The notes beneath the pieces are model-generated. The model did no database searches, had not been told where the DNA came from, and saw nothing but the letters and a program-made list of their open reading frames with translations. Position numbers and translations under genes: made by a program. Of a stretch of 64,000 nucleotides of DNA, positions 32,507 to 41,627 are shown piece by piece (the stretch's first letter is position 1; each line of letters starts with the position of its first letter). This DNA comes from JANQPC01 sp039208375 (lineage in GTDB: Bacteria; Pseudomonadota; Alphaproteobacteria; Rhodobacterales; Rhodobacteraceae): assembly GCA_039208375.1 (NCBI GenBank), contig JBCCRC010000005.1:1-64000 (forward strand). Direction: 5' to 3'.

Positions 32507-33787
32507 TTATGAGCGGTCCGTTGCCGGATCGGAAACACTTTCGAGATCGTCAACATTCTCCGCGTAGATCTCTTGCGCCGTCTCGAAGGCAACGGCCGTC
32601 GCCGTTGGCGCAAGCGGCGCATAGGTTGCTGTGTCATCGATCGTCACGGTGGCGGGCCGCCGGGTCATCCGCCATGCGGCATAAAGGCCTGTGGCGAGCA
32701 TCAAAATTGAAATAAACAGCCAGAAGCCATTGGCGCCAATCGTGCCCATGATCCAACCCGTTATGATCGGCCCGGAAATGGCGCCAAGGCCATTAAGGAA
32801 GATCAGGCCGCCAGAGGCTGCGGCCATATCATCGCCATCCAGGAAATCATTCGTGTAGGCGATGAGCAGCGCATAAAGCGGATTCGAGAGACCACCTGTA
32901 AGAAAACTCACGCCGAGCAGAATTACGAAGATATCACCGAAGAACGTACCCACCGCCGCAATAGCGCCCCCGGCGAGCGACACGATCATGATCAGCATCC
33001 GCCGATCCATCCTGTCGGACATCCAGCCAATCGGGTATTGCAGCAACAATCCACCGAGGTAGATCGCCGCGATAAAGGACGAAATCTGCGGAACCGTGAG
33101 CCCCGCCTCAGTCCCATAGACCGACGCCATTGCGAACTGGGCTGAGAAAACCCCGCCAAGCAAAAAAACCCCGACACAGCCCAGAGGCGACGTCTCATAG
33201 AGACGACGCAATGTCATCGCCTTCGTCGTCTCGAAGGCCGGTGTGGGCGAGATCGAAAGCAGAATCGGTGCAAAGGCCAGGGATACAAGCACAGAGGGCA
33301 CGATAAACAGGATAAAGCCCGAGGGATCACCGATTGAGACGACACCCTGCGCCGCGATGATCCCCAACATCTGAACGATCAAGTAGAGCGATAGTGCCTT
33401 GCCGCGGTTCTGGTTGTCGACAGAGTTGTTCAGCCAGCTTTCGGCGGTGACGTAGACGCCGGAAAAGCAAAAGCCGATCAGCACGCGCAGCGCCGTCCAC
33501 ACCCACGGGTCGGTGATCGAGGGGAACAGGATCAGCGCCGCAGAAATCAGTGAACCGAGCGCGGCAAACACACGGACGTGGCCGACCCGGCGGATCAAAT
33601 CTGGCGTCATGCGCGAGCCGCCGAGAAAGCCCAGGAAGTAAGCCGACATAACAATCGACATTTCGAAGGTCGAAAACCCTTCGATCCCGCCTCGGATACC
33701 CAGAAGCGTTCCCATCATGCCATTGCCAAGCATCAGGAGCGTCAGCCCCAAAAGCAGCGCCCAGGCAGAGCCCAAAACCACCAGCAT
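32507..33787 (-). CDS. MFS transporter (YcaD-like, 12 segments)
   Basis: The 426-residue protein has about twelve membrane helices with the MFS loop motifs R-R-V-G-H-V-R-V-F and G-W-M-S-D-R-M-D-R-R. It resembles the YcaD/UMF-type group of uncharacterised importers and exporters. After the last helix (about residue 380) it has an acidic cytoplasmic tail of roughly 45 residues. GAAGGAGG precedes the ATG. It lies downstream of queA in the same direction but 82 bases apart, so a separate promoter is likely. Confidence 0.85.
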   Translation of the reverse strand: MLVVLGSAWALLLGLTLLMLGNGMMGTLLGIRGGIEGFSTFEMSIVMSAYFLGFLGGSRMTPDLIRRVGHVRVFAALGSLISAALILFPSITDPWVWTALRVLIGFCFSGVYVTAESWLNNSVDNQNRGKALSLYLIVQMLGIIAAQGVVSIGDPSGFILFIVPSVLVSLAFAPILLSISPTPAFETTKAMTLRRLYETSPLGCVGVFLLGGVFSAQFAMASVYGTEAGLTVPQISSFIAAIYLGGLLLQYPIGWMSDRMDRRMLIMIVSLAGGAIAAVGTFFGDIFVILLGVSFLTGGLSNPLYALLIAYTNDFLDGDDMAAASGGLIFLNGLGAISGPIITGWIMGTIGANGFWLFISILMLATGLYAAWRMTRRPATVTIDDTATYAPLAPTATAVAFETAQEIYAENVDDLESVSDPATDRS

Positions 33788-33869
33788 CGCACGCCTCCTT
33801 CGTTAGGCGCCGCGGTACGCCTCACTCACAGGGCTGTCCTGCGCTTATGCGACACATTTTGCGTCGCCT

Positions 33870-34922
33870 TCAGGCCTCGGGAAATAGGATCGAACTGTCG
33901 CCATAGGAAAAGAAGCGATATTCGGCCGCGATAGCGTGGGCATAGATCTCCATCATCCTGTCGCGGCCCATAAGCGCAGAGACCAGCATCATCAGCGTGG
34001 ATTTCGGCAAATGAAAGTTTGTCATAAGTGCATCGGCCATCTGGAAGCGGAAGCCGGGCGTTATGAAGATATCGGTCTCTCCTACCCATGGCGCTATCGT
34101 GCCGCCGCGCGCCGCACTTTCGATAAGCCTCAGGGCGGTGGTGCCTACAGGGATCACGCGGTGGCCGGCGGCTTTTGTGGCTGCGATTTCTTCTGCGGCA
34201 GGGGCTGTGATTTCCCCCCACTCTGCATGCATCTTGTGATCGGCGATGTTGTCCACTTTCACCGGGAGGAAAGTACCTGCGCCCACGTGAAGGGTCACAT
34301 ACGTGATTTCCACGCCGCGTTCTGCCAGCGCTACCATCAGCGCATCGTCGAAATGCAGCGAGGCGGTTGGCGCCGCAACGGCCCCGGCGCGCTTGGCCCA
34401 TATCGTCTGATAATCCTCCCGATCCTGGGCGTCCGCCTTTCGCTTGGCTTCGATGTAGGGGGGCAGCGGCATATGCCCCACCTCGGCAAGTGCGGCGTCG
34501 AAGTCATCGCCCCTCAGGTTAAAGGCAAGGGTTGCGGTACCGTCTGCGCGAGCTTCAACTTCCGCGGCCAACTGATTAGAAAAATGAATTTCCTCGCCAT
34601 CACGCACTTTCTTCAGGGGGCGTAGAAGCGTACGCCAGCGGCCTTCTGGAAGCGGCTCAAGAAGTGTGGCCACAATCCGCGCCTCGGTGACTGCCCCTGT
34701 CCCAAGGCGGCGGCGCGTGCCCGACAGGCGCGCAGGGATCACGCGGGTATCGTTCAGCACAAGCCTGTCACCGGGGTTCAGTATCTGGGGCAAATCGAAA
34801 ACGCGTTGATCGGCGATTTGGCTGCCGCGGGCGACGAGAAGCCTGGCGGACGAACGCGGCTTTGCGGGGCGCGTGGCGATCAGCCGTTCAGGCAGATCAA
34901 AATCGAAGTCCGACAGCTTCAT
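33870..34922 (-). CDS. queA: tRNA preQ1(34) S-adenosylmethionine ribosyltransferase-isomerase
   Basis: The 350-residue protein begins MKLSDFDFDLPERLIA and contains N-D-T-R-V-I-P-A-R-L, V-T-L-H-V-G-A-G-T-F-L-P-V and N-F-H-L-P-K-S-T-L-M-M-L-V-S-A-L. All are QueA hallmarks. It adds the cyclopentenyl moiety to preQ1 at wobble position 34 during queuosine synthesis. Its ATG overlaps the stop of the AsmA-like gene upstream by four bases. Confidence 0.96.
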   Translation of the reverse strand: MKLSDFDFDLPERLIATRPAKPRSSARLLVARGSQIADQRVFDLPQILNPGDRLVLNDTRVIPARLSGTRRRLGTGAVTEARIVATLLEPLPEGRWRTLLRPLKKVRDGEEIHFSNQLAAEVEARADGTATLAFNLRGDDFDAALAEVGHMPLPPYIEAKRKADAQDREDYQTIWAKRAGAVAAPTASLHFDDALMVALAERGVEITYVTLHVGAGTFLPVKVDNIADHKMHAEWGEITAPAAEEIAATKAAGHRVIPVGTTALRLIESAARGGTIAPWVGETDIFITPGFRFQMADALMTNFHLPKSTLMMLVSALMGRDRMMEIYAHAIAAEYRFFSYGDSSILFPEA

Positions 34923-37900
34923 GGCTGTTCGCGCCGCTCCTCCTGCCGCGGCAATTGGCGCGCGGCGGCCCCGTCTGGATCCCCGACGCGAAAGATTTCG
35001 CGCAGCATCCCAGGGGCCAGGATCGAGAGCGGATTCACTGTTAGGCGGGGGTCCTGCGCATCGCCTGACAGCTGGAACGTAAACCCAAAGAGCCCCTCGC
35101 CCCGCCGCGTGAATACCTGCCCGATCGCATTCAGGATGTAGATTGGCGAGATCACACCTCGCATGTTCAGTTCTTCGCGCGCGACGTCATATGTACCGTC
35201 CAGGGAGAGGCCGAGAGAGGCGCCCACGGCAGATCCTTGCGTGAGCGTCAGGGCCTCGGGCGTAAGCCGGAAACGAGCATTCACCGTATCGAACAATATC
35301 CCCGGGCCCTGCAGCTGATCGATAATGCCCACAATGCTTACGGCATCGAGAAGCTCGGCAATCACCGGCTGGTCGCCCAGAACTGTTGTGTTTATCAAAA
35401 GCTCGCCGTTGTAGCCTTCGCCCTCGGCATTGGGCACCAGAACAAGATCGAAGCTTCCGCCCTCAAACGAACGAAACACCCCGGCATCGCGTAGAATCGC
35501 CCCGGCATCGGGCCCGGTGGCGCGGATCACTGTGCCGTCGGCACGGGCGACGAGCGTGCCGTTCAGTGCAGCTCCGCCGTTTACTTGCGCCGCGAAGCTG
35601 CCGTTCAAGCCGCGCCCTGCGGTTAAGGTGCCGGAAAACGGCGCAAGGCTTATCCGGTCAGACAGGACAAGCGCATCGAGCGCCAATTCAAGAGGCACGC
35701 CAGCCTCACCCCCGCCGCGGCCGTCGCCCCGTGGCACCGCGCGCAGATCGATGCGCCCGCCGGGAATGTCGATCACAGGCGGCTGACCGGGGCCCCGCGC
35801 CTCTACAAAGATCGGAGCATCAAGCCAGCCCCCGACCGCAACGCGGGAAAACTCTGCCCGCTCCAATCGCCCGTCATCGCCGAGTGAAACGGTGCCCTCT
35901 GCAGAAAGCCCGGCCGCCTCTAGTCTCAACGCCTCAATCGCAGGCTCCGGGCCAAGCTGGCCGGAGATCTCGAACGTTCCCGGGGTTTCGGCCGGTTTAC
36001 TCCAGCCAAGCGCTGGAAGCACAAGCGTAATCCCAACAAGATCCGATGTGAGGCGAAAGCGCGGTGGGCCCGCACGCGGCAGTTCTAGCGTCACATCGCC
36101 AACGCCACTTCCTGAAACAGCCCCCGGCGGCGCAGCAATTCCAAATGTCTCGAGGAAAGCCGCATTAAGCGCCACTGCGCCAGACACCTCGCTTTCACCT
36201 GTTGCGACGGCATCAAGCGGCTGCTCCCAGCGCAGATCGACGGGAAGACCATCCAGCGCAATTGCACCGGCGAGGGCAATGCGCTGGCGGTTTACCGTAA
36301 GCGCTAGCTCGCGCGCTGTGATTAGCCGGTCCGGCGCAATTTCGGTGGAAACGACATCCCGGAGTGTGCCGTTCACCTCAAAGACCACATCCTCCACCGC
36401 GACATCGCGCAAAAGGTCCACGCCGATCCGCGCCGTCGCAAGTGCCGTTCCCTCGGCAATATCCGCGCTCCGCCCGGATTTCTGCAACAGCGCGAGAGGC
36501 TCGTTATCAAGCACGCTCAGAATGTCGCCGATGGGGCCCGCCACGCGTAGGCCGATTTCGGCGCGCGGGGTGTCGGCGTCAACCCGCGCGATCCGGATTG
36601 CCGAGCCCGAGAGATCGATCTCTGTGCCCGAGGCGGCCACGAGGTGGCCGCTTGCGAGGCGCATCGCATAGCGCCCTCCGATGAGCGCCGCGCTACCGCG
36701 GCCCGCGGTGATGGGCGGCATTTCCGGCAGATAACGAGCCACCGCCCCCTCAAAGTCATACGTGACGCCCACAACGGGCGCGCCCGCCGGCGCCAAGCGT
36801 ACGGACGCGTTCACGTTTTCAAGCCGACCGGCAGACACGTTCTGCTCCAGCCACCGGCGTGTACCGGGCACGGCCTCGACCGGCCAGAGTGAGAGAAGCT
36901 GTTCGGTCGTCATTTCGGGCGCGGAGGCGTCCACTTCGATGCGCCACCCCGCCTCGTCCGCCGCGACACTTCCAGTGGCCGCAAGCCGCTTGCCGCCGGC
37001 TTCAAGCATGATCTGCCCCACATCCACCGAAAACGGCTGGAGCCGCATACGGAAATCCGCTGCGCCGCGGTCAAACCTAAGCGTTTCAGCAAAGACGCCC
37101 TCAGGGCTCGCACTTATCTCGCTGAACTGCAGCTGCGTCAGCAGTGTGTCCGGCCAGCCCCGTTCCAGATCCTGCAAATAAGCCTGCCCCGTGCCCACAA
37201 GCCTTAGCGCATCGCTTTCCATCCGCAGTTCGGAGAAGGTGATCTTTTGGCTGGCTGCATCATAGTCAAAATACGCCCGCCCCTCGTTGAACGGCAGCGG
37301 GCGCACGTTGGGCGTGGGCTGCAGGGCGCCCTTGCCGAGCTCGAGCGAAGCCGCGAGCCCCTGCAGCGTACCATCCGCGCCAAGCGTGGTACGCATGGAT
37401 CCAGAGACCTGCGCATCGAGGACACCAAGATAAGCGAGCGCGGGGGTTTGAAGCGCGATATCGCTCGCCGCAGCGTTCTCGATGCGCACTCCGATCGAGG
37501 CCTCGGATGTTTCCTTTTGCGAGGTGAAGGAAAGCTGCACCTCCGCCAGATCTTCGGTTCCGTTGAACACCTCTGAAAGCACCGTGATCGCAATCGTGTC
37601 AGGCTCGTTGGAAAGTCGCATCGTGCCACCGGTGGCTTGCCAAACCCGGCTTGAGCGCGCGTCTTCCAGCGTGATTGTAAGATCCTCGGCTTCGATTGCG
37701 CCGATAGCGGAAAGCGGCGCCTCCGCAAACGCCGCTTCTATCCCGTCAAGCACGCCTGAAAGAGCGGCCTCCGGCGGGGCAACATTATCCCCGAAACTGA
37801 TGGTGAACGCACCGTTTGCGGCGCGGCGCACGGTTATCTGCGCCCCGGAGACCCGCAGTTCCTCAGGCAGCACGCGGCCCCGGATTAGCGCACCAGGCCG

Positions 37901-38227
37901 GAGCCGTGCGCTCACTTCGTTCAGCTGGGCGATCCTCGCGCCGCGGGCATCGCTGAGGCCCACGTTGCGCAGCTTCACACGCGGCACGCCCTCAGTATCT
38001 ACCTCGAAGACAACCCCGTCTAACGTGGCACCGCCCTCGCCGAGCGCATCGCTCAATCGCGCCTCGACTCGATCTGCCGCCCAAACCGGGAGCGCCCACT
38101 CCCGCCCGGTAAGCAGAACGGTCGCCAAGGCCACGATACCAAACAAGATCGCAGGAACAGCTAGAACCCAAAGCCCTAAGCGTCCGCTCGACGGGCGCCA
38201 GTCTGCATCGTCCGGCGTGGTGTTCAT
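34919..38227 (-). CDS. Large AsmA/YhdP-like envelope protein (DUF3971)
   Basis: This 1102-residue protein has a single N-terminal membrane helix (about residues 19-41). A very long, beta-rich periplasmic part follows, with an AsmA-like C-terminal region roughly 880-1060. The layout fits the YhdP/TamB-like AsmA superfamily, whose members are thought to form a hydrophobic groove for phospholipid transport to the outer membrane. The protein ends in an arginine/glutamate-rich short tail. It is coupled to queA by a four-base overlap. Transcription starts in the 90-base gap shared with bcp. Confidence 0.85.
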   Translation of the reverse strand: MNTTPDDADWRPSSGRLGLWVLAVPAILFGIVALATVLLTGREWALPVWAADRVEARLSDALGEGGATLDGVVFEVDTEGVPRVKLRNVGLSDARGARIAQLNEVSARLRPGALIRGRVLPEELRVSGAQITVRRAANGAFTISFGDNVAPPEAALSGVLDGIEAAFAEAPLSAIGAIEAEDLTITLEDARSSRVWQATGGTMRLSNEPDTIAITVLSEVFNGTEDLAEVQLSFTSQKETSEASIGVRIENAAASDIALQTPALAYLGVLDAQVSGSMRTTLGADGTLQGLAASLELGKGALQPTPNVRPLPFNEGRAYFDYDAASQKITFSELRMESDALRLVGTGQAYLQDLERGWPDTLLTQLQFSEISASPEGVFAETLRFDRGAADFRMRLQPFSVDVGQIMLEAGGKRLAATGSVAADEAGWRIEVDASAPEMTTEQLLSLWPVEAVPGTRRWLEQNVSAGRLENVNASVRLAPAGAPVVGVTYDFEGAVARYLPEMPPITAGRGSAALIGGRYAMRLASGHLVAASGTEIDLSGSAIRIARVDADTPRAEIGLRVAGPIGDILSVLDNEPLALLQKSGRSADIAEGTALATARIGVDLLRDVAVEDVVFEVNGTLRDVVSTEIAPDRLITARELALTVNRQRIALAGAIALDGLPVDLRWEQPLDAVATGESEVSGAVALNAAFLETFGIAAPPGAVSGSGVGDVTLELPRAGPPRFRLTSDLVGITLVLPALGWSKPAETPGTFEISGQLGPEPAIEALRLEAAGLSAEGTVSLGDDGRLERAEFSRVAVGGWLDAPIFVEARGPGQPPVIDIPGGRIDLRAVPRGDGRGGGEAGVPLELALDALVLSDRISLAPFSGTLTAGRGLNGSFAAQVNGGAALNGTLVARADGTVIRATGPDAGAILRDAGVFRSFEGGSFDLVLVPNAEGEGYNGELLINTTVLGDQPVIAELLDAVSIVGIIDQLQGPGILFDTVNARFRLTPEALTLTQGSAVGASLGLSLDGTYDVAREELNMRGVISPIYILNAIGQVFTRRGEGLFGFTFQLSGDAQDPRLTVNPLSILAPGMLREIFRVGDPDGAAARQLPRQEERREQP

Positions 38228-38317
38228 GGTTGCCCGCCTGCCATTAACCTCAGCTTTATCTTCGCGCGAACCGGCCTAAAACGAAACCCGAAAGCAACTC
38301 CACCCGAAGAGGTTCCC

Positions 38318-38779
38318 ATGATCGAAGTCGGCCAACCCGCACCGGATTTCACTTTGCCCCGCGATGGCGGAGACAGCGTGACACTCTCCGATCTGAAGGG
38401 CAAAACCGTCGTGCTCTACTTCTACCCGAAAGACGACACTTCCGGTTGCACGAAAGAGGCGATCGCGTTCACCGAGGAGGCCGCGGCCTTCGATGCCGCT
38501 GGTGCCGTGGTTTATGGCGTGTCGAAAGATACCGTAGCCAAGCATGAAAAGTTTCGCGACAAGCATTCACTCGGCGTGCCGCTTCTATCGGATGCCGAAA
38601 GCGATGTGTGCGAAAGTTATGGCACTTGGGTTGAAAAAAGCATGTACGGCAAGAAGTACATGGGGATTGAACGCGCGACCTTCCTGATTGATGGCGATAG
38701 CATCGTGCGCGAGGTTTGGCGCAAGGTGAAGGTGCCCGGCCACGCCGAAGCGGTGTTGGCCGCGGTGAAAGCGCTGTGA
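38318..38779 (+). CDS. bcp: Thiol peroxidase of the BCP/PrxQ type
   Basis: A 153-residue peroxiredoxin. The motif T-S-G-C44 with the following T-K-E-A holds the peroxidatic cysteine. The second cysteine that E. coli BCP has five residues later (C-x4-C) is absent. C97, in S-D-V-C-E-S-Y-G, could serve as the resolving cysteine of the alternative type. It reduces hydroperoxides with thioredoxin. GAAGAGG precedes the ATG. The stop overlaps the next gene by four bases. Confidence 0.93.
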   Translation: MIEVGQPAPDFTLPRDGGDSVTLSDLKGKTVVLYFYPKDDTSGCTKEAIAFTEEAAAFDAAGAVVYGVSKDTVAKHEKFRDKHSLGVPLLSDAESDVCESYGTWVEKSMYGKKYMGIERATFLIDGDSIVREVWRKVKVPGHAEAVLAAVKAL

Positions 38780-39588
38780 ACCCGTTGGCCCAAATGGCGG
38801 TGGAAGTGCTTACCACCGCCGACGGGCGCGACAAAACCAAGCTGTCACGCGCCCATGCCGAGGCGTGGTTTAACGCGCGCGCCGGCGGGGCCATGCCCGA
38901 GGTTGGGCAGGCCACGCCGCCACCTCACCCCGCTCGGCCCGATGCGCCTGAACTGTTGTCGCCCCGCGACGTGCCAAAACGCAAACCGGGCAGCCCGGCG
39001 GGGCGCCAGGCACTACTACATGCGGTGGCGCATATCGAATTGAACGCCGTGGATCTGCATTGGGATATCATCGCACGGTTCGCCCATGTGCCAATGCCGC
39101 CCGGCTTTTACGATGACTGGGTGAAGGCGGCCGATGAGGAATCAAAGCATTTCAACCTCATGTGCGACTGCCTTGAAGCAGAAGGCAGCTTTTACGGTGC
39201 CCTGCCCGCCCATGCCGGCATGTGGCGCGCGGCCGAGGATACGGCGGACGATTTGATGGGCCGGCTCGCCATTGTGCCGATGGTGCTTGAGGCGCGTGGG
39301 CTTGATGTGACCCCGGGCATGATCGCAATCTTCGAAAAGGCGGGGGCCGATCAGGCTGTGGCAGCCCTCAAGACAATCTATGCCGAAGAAGTTGGCCACG
39401 TCGCCTATGGCTCAAAGTGGTTTCATTTCCTGTGCGGGCGCGAGAACGTTGATCCGCGCGATGTTTTCCACAGCCTCGTGCGGCGGTATTTCAAGGGAGG
39501 GTTGAAACCGCCCTTCAATGAGGAGAAACGGGCTGAGGCCGGCATACCCCCGGATTTCTATTGGCCGCTCACGGACATAGCCGATTGA
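38776..39588 (+). CDS. DUF455 ferritin-like protein
   Basis: A 270-residue protein. After an N-terminal region it has a four-helix ferritin-like core with diiron-type motifs: A-H-I-E-L-N-A-V-D-L, D-E-E-S-K-H-F and a late E-E-V-G-H-V-A-Y-G. This is the DUF455 family, which includes rhamnosyltransferase-linked and MiaE-like proteins of unknown function. I choose the GTG at 38776 because it overlaps the bcp stop (GTGA); the upstream frame is a shadow of bcp. Coupling to bcp hints at a role in oxidative or iron stress, an inference only. Confidence 0.85.
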   Translation: MNPLAQMAVEVLTTADGRDKTKLSRAHAEAWFNARAGGAMPEVGQATPPPHPARPDAPELLSPRDVPKRKPGSPAGRQALLHAVAHIELNAVDLHWDIIARFAHVPMPPGFYDDWVKAADEESKHFNLMCDCLEAEGSFYGALPAHAGMWRAAEDTADDLMGRLAIVPMVLEARGLDVTPGMIAIFEKAGADQAVAALKTIYAEEVGHVAYGSKWFHFLCGRENVDPRDVFHSLVRRYFKGGLKPPFNEEKRAEAGIPPDFYWPLTDIAD

Positions 39589-39606
39589 TCGGCAAGTTTT
39601 TGCCGA
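39589..39606 (+). terminator. Hairpin immediately after the DUF455 gene
   Basis: TCGGCAA and TTGCCGA form a perfect 7-bp stem around the loop GTTT, starting at the base after the stop codon. No T-tract follows, so it may be a weak terminator or mRNA end protector. Confidence 0.4.
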
Positions 39607-39745
39607 CCGCCACACCTTCGCCACAACCTTTAAAGAGGACTTGCCGTATCGCTTGCCCGGCGAGTTTTCCACAGCTATTCACGTGGTTAACAAACCCGGC
39701 TCGGGCAGGCCGGAAAGATAACGATCGAGCCAATGGGACACCGGT

Positions 39746-41083
39746 TTGAGACATAAACTGACGCACTACCTGCGCACGCACATCGAGCGTATCTTCCCCG
39801 AACAACGCGTTTTCTTGCGCTCTGACACCGACACGCGGTTCATACGCCTAACCCCCACTACTCAGGCCATCGCCGTCGGCGGCAGCGCCATGGTCTTGGG
39901 ATGGACCATCTTGGCCTCGGCGATCCTTCTGATGTCGGGCCTCGGCGCTGGCAATCTGCGCGACCAGGCGCAACGTGAGCAGATGCTCTACCAGGATCGA
40001 CTGAATGCGCTTTCGGTCGAGCGCGATGCGCGCGCCGCTGATGCAAGTGCAGCGCACGATCGTTTCACCCTCGCCCTGGCAGAGATTTCGGAGATGCAGA
40101 CGCGGCTCTTGTCCTCCGAGGAGCGTCGTAAGGAGCTTGAAACGGGGATCGCCACCTTGCGGGCCACCCTGCGCACGGCGATGGCCGAGCGCGACCAGCA
40201 GGCTGCGGAAACAGAACGCCTCACTGCGGCGCTCGCGGAGACGACCGATGCCGCCATGCCGGAAACTCGGCGTCTGGCTGAGCTTGAAGCAACAGTGGAT
40301 TTCCTCAACACAGCCCTCACAGGTACGGCGGAAGACCGCGACGATATCGTTACCAACACCGCTGAGGCGCAACAGCTTTTGGCCGATATGGAGTTCGAGC
40401 GTGAACTGGTCGAAGAGCGGAACGATCGCATTTTCCGGCAGCTTGAAGAAGCGGTCAGCATGAGCCTCGCTCCGCTTGACGAAATGTTCCAGTCCGCCGG
40501 CCTGCCTGCCGACCAGATCATCGAAACTGTGCGGCGTGGCTATTCTGGCCAAGGCGGGCCGCTTACCCCGCTAGCCGTGCCGGAAGGGGATCCCGCCGCA
40601 CCGGAGACACTGCGCGCCAACCAGATCCTTGAACGCCTAGATGAGCTGAACCTATACCGCATCGCCGTACAGAAAGCGCCGTTCGCTGAACCCGTGAAAG
40701 GCACCTTCCGCTTCACAAGCGGCTTTGGTCCGCGGCGCGACCCTTTCAATGGCAGCCGGCGCCAGCATAATGGTGTTGATTTCGCCGCCGCCCACGGCGC
40801 ACCGATCTACGCCACCGCCGACGGCGTGGTCACAAAAGCCGGTTGGGCCAGTGGCTATGGCCGCATCATCAAGATCCGCCACGACTTTGGGATAGAGACC
40901 TACTACGCACACCTGGCAAGATTCCGGGTGGATGTGGGTGATCGAGTCTCGCGCGGTGACCGGATCGGTGATATGGGAAATTCCGGCCGATCTACCGGAA
41001 CGCACCTACACTACGAGGTGCGGGTTGGCGGAACACCCATGAACCCGATGAAATACATCAAGGCAGCCAGAGATGTTTTCTAA
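39746..41083 (+). CDS. M23 family metallopeptidase (envelope, LytM type)
   Basis: A 445-residue protein with one membrane helix (about residues 45-68) and a long alanine/glutamate-rich coiled coil (about 75-240). The C-terminal LytM domain has H341-x3-D345 and H420-L-H422 as zinc and catalytic residues, so it looks enzymatically competent. It would cut peptidoglycan cross-bridges in the periplasm. The only plausible start is the TTG at 39746, since the first in-frame ATG lies inside the membrane helix. Its stop overlaps the bactofilin start by 11 bases. Confidence 0.87.
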   Translation: MRHKLTHYLRTHIERIFPEQRVFLRSDTDTRFIRLTPTTQAIAVGGSAMVLGWTILASAILLMSGLGAGNLRDQAQREQMLYQDRLNALSVERDARAADASAAHDRFTLALAEISEMQTRLLSSEERRKELETGIATLRATLRTAMAERDQQAAETERLTAALAETTDAAMPETRRLAELEATVDFLNTALTGTAEDRDDIVTNTAEAQQLLADMEFERELVEERNDRIFRQLEEAVSMSLAPLDEMFQSAGLPADQIIETVRRGYSGQGGPLTPLAVPEGDPAAPETLRANQILERLDELNLYRIAVQKAPFAEPVKGTFRFTSGFGPRRDPFNGSRRQHNGVDFAAAHGAPIYATADGVVTKAGWASGYGRIIKIRHDFGIETYYAHLARFRVDVGDRVSRGDRIGDMGNSGRSTGTHLHYEVRVGGTPMNPMKYIKAARDVF

Positions 41084-41615
41084 AAGCAGAGTGAACGAGC
41101 CTGCGGAAAGCCCGGAGGCGAAAAAATCCGAACCCCCGAAGCCCCCCCAACCAGAGAGCAGCAAATCAATGTCAGATTTCACCCCATCGACGCCCAAGGA
41201 AAAGGCGCCCGCCTCGGTGTTGTCGGCCGATCTAACGATCACCGGCAACCTCAAGACTGCCGGTGACATTCAGATCGAAGGCACTGTGGAAGGCGATATC
41301 CGCGCCCATCTTTTGACGGTCGGTGAAAGCGCCACAGTAAAAGGCGAGTGCATTGCCGACGATGTGATCGTCAATGGCCGCGTCGTGGGAAAGGTGCGTG
41401 GCCTAAAGGTTCGCCTCACCTCAACTGCCCGCGTCGAGGGTGACATCATCCACAAGACGATTGCCATCGAAAGCGGTGCGCATTTCGAGGGATCGGTGCA
41501 GCGGCAGGAAGACCCGCTCTCCACGGGCGGCGCAAAGCCGAAGCCGGCTACCACAACGTCTAGCACGCCAACCACGTCCGCCCCCGCCGCGGCGGCAGCG
41601 GGCGCAAAAGCTTAG
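41073..41615 (+). CDS. Bactofilin family cytoskeletal protein
   Basis: The 180-residue protein has a disordered, lysine/proline-rich N-terminus. The bactofilin beta-helix core runs about residues 53-145, including L-T-I-T-G-N-L-K-T-A-G-D-I-Q-I-E-G-T-V-E-G and V-I-V-N-G-R-V-V-G. A threonine/alanine-rich tail follows. Bactofilins self-assemble without nucleotide and recruit cell-wall enzymes. It is coupled to the M23 peptidase gene by overlap; such pairs set cell shape or local wall growth in other bacteria. Confidence 0.92.
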   Translation: MFSKSRVNEPAESPEAKKSEPPKPPQPESSKSMSDFTPSTPKEKAPASVLSADLTITGNLKTAGDIQIEGTVEGDIRAHLLTVGESATVKGECIADDVIVNGRVVGKVRGLKVRLTSTARVEGDIIHKTIAIESGAHFEGSVQRQEDPLSTGGAKPKPATTTSSTPTTSAPAAAAAGAKA

Positions 41616-41627
41616 GGCCGGCGCCCC

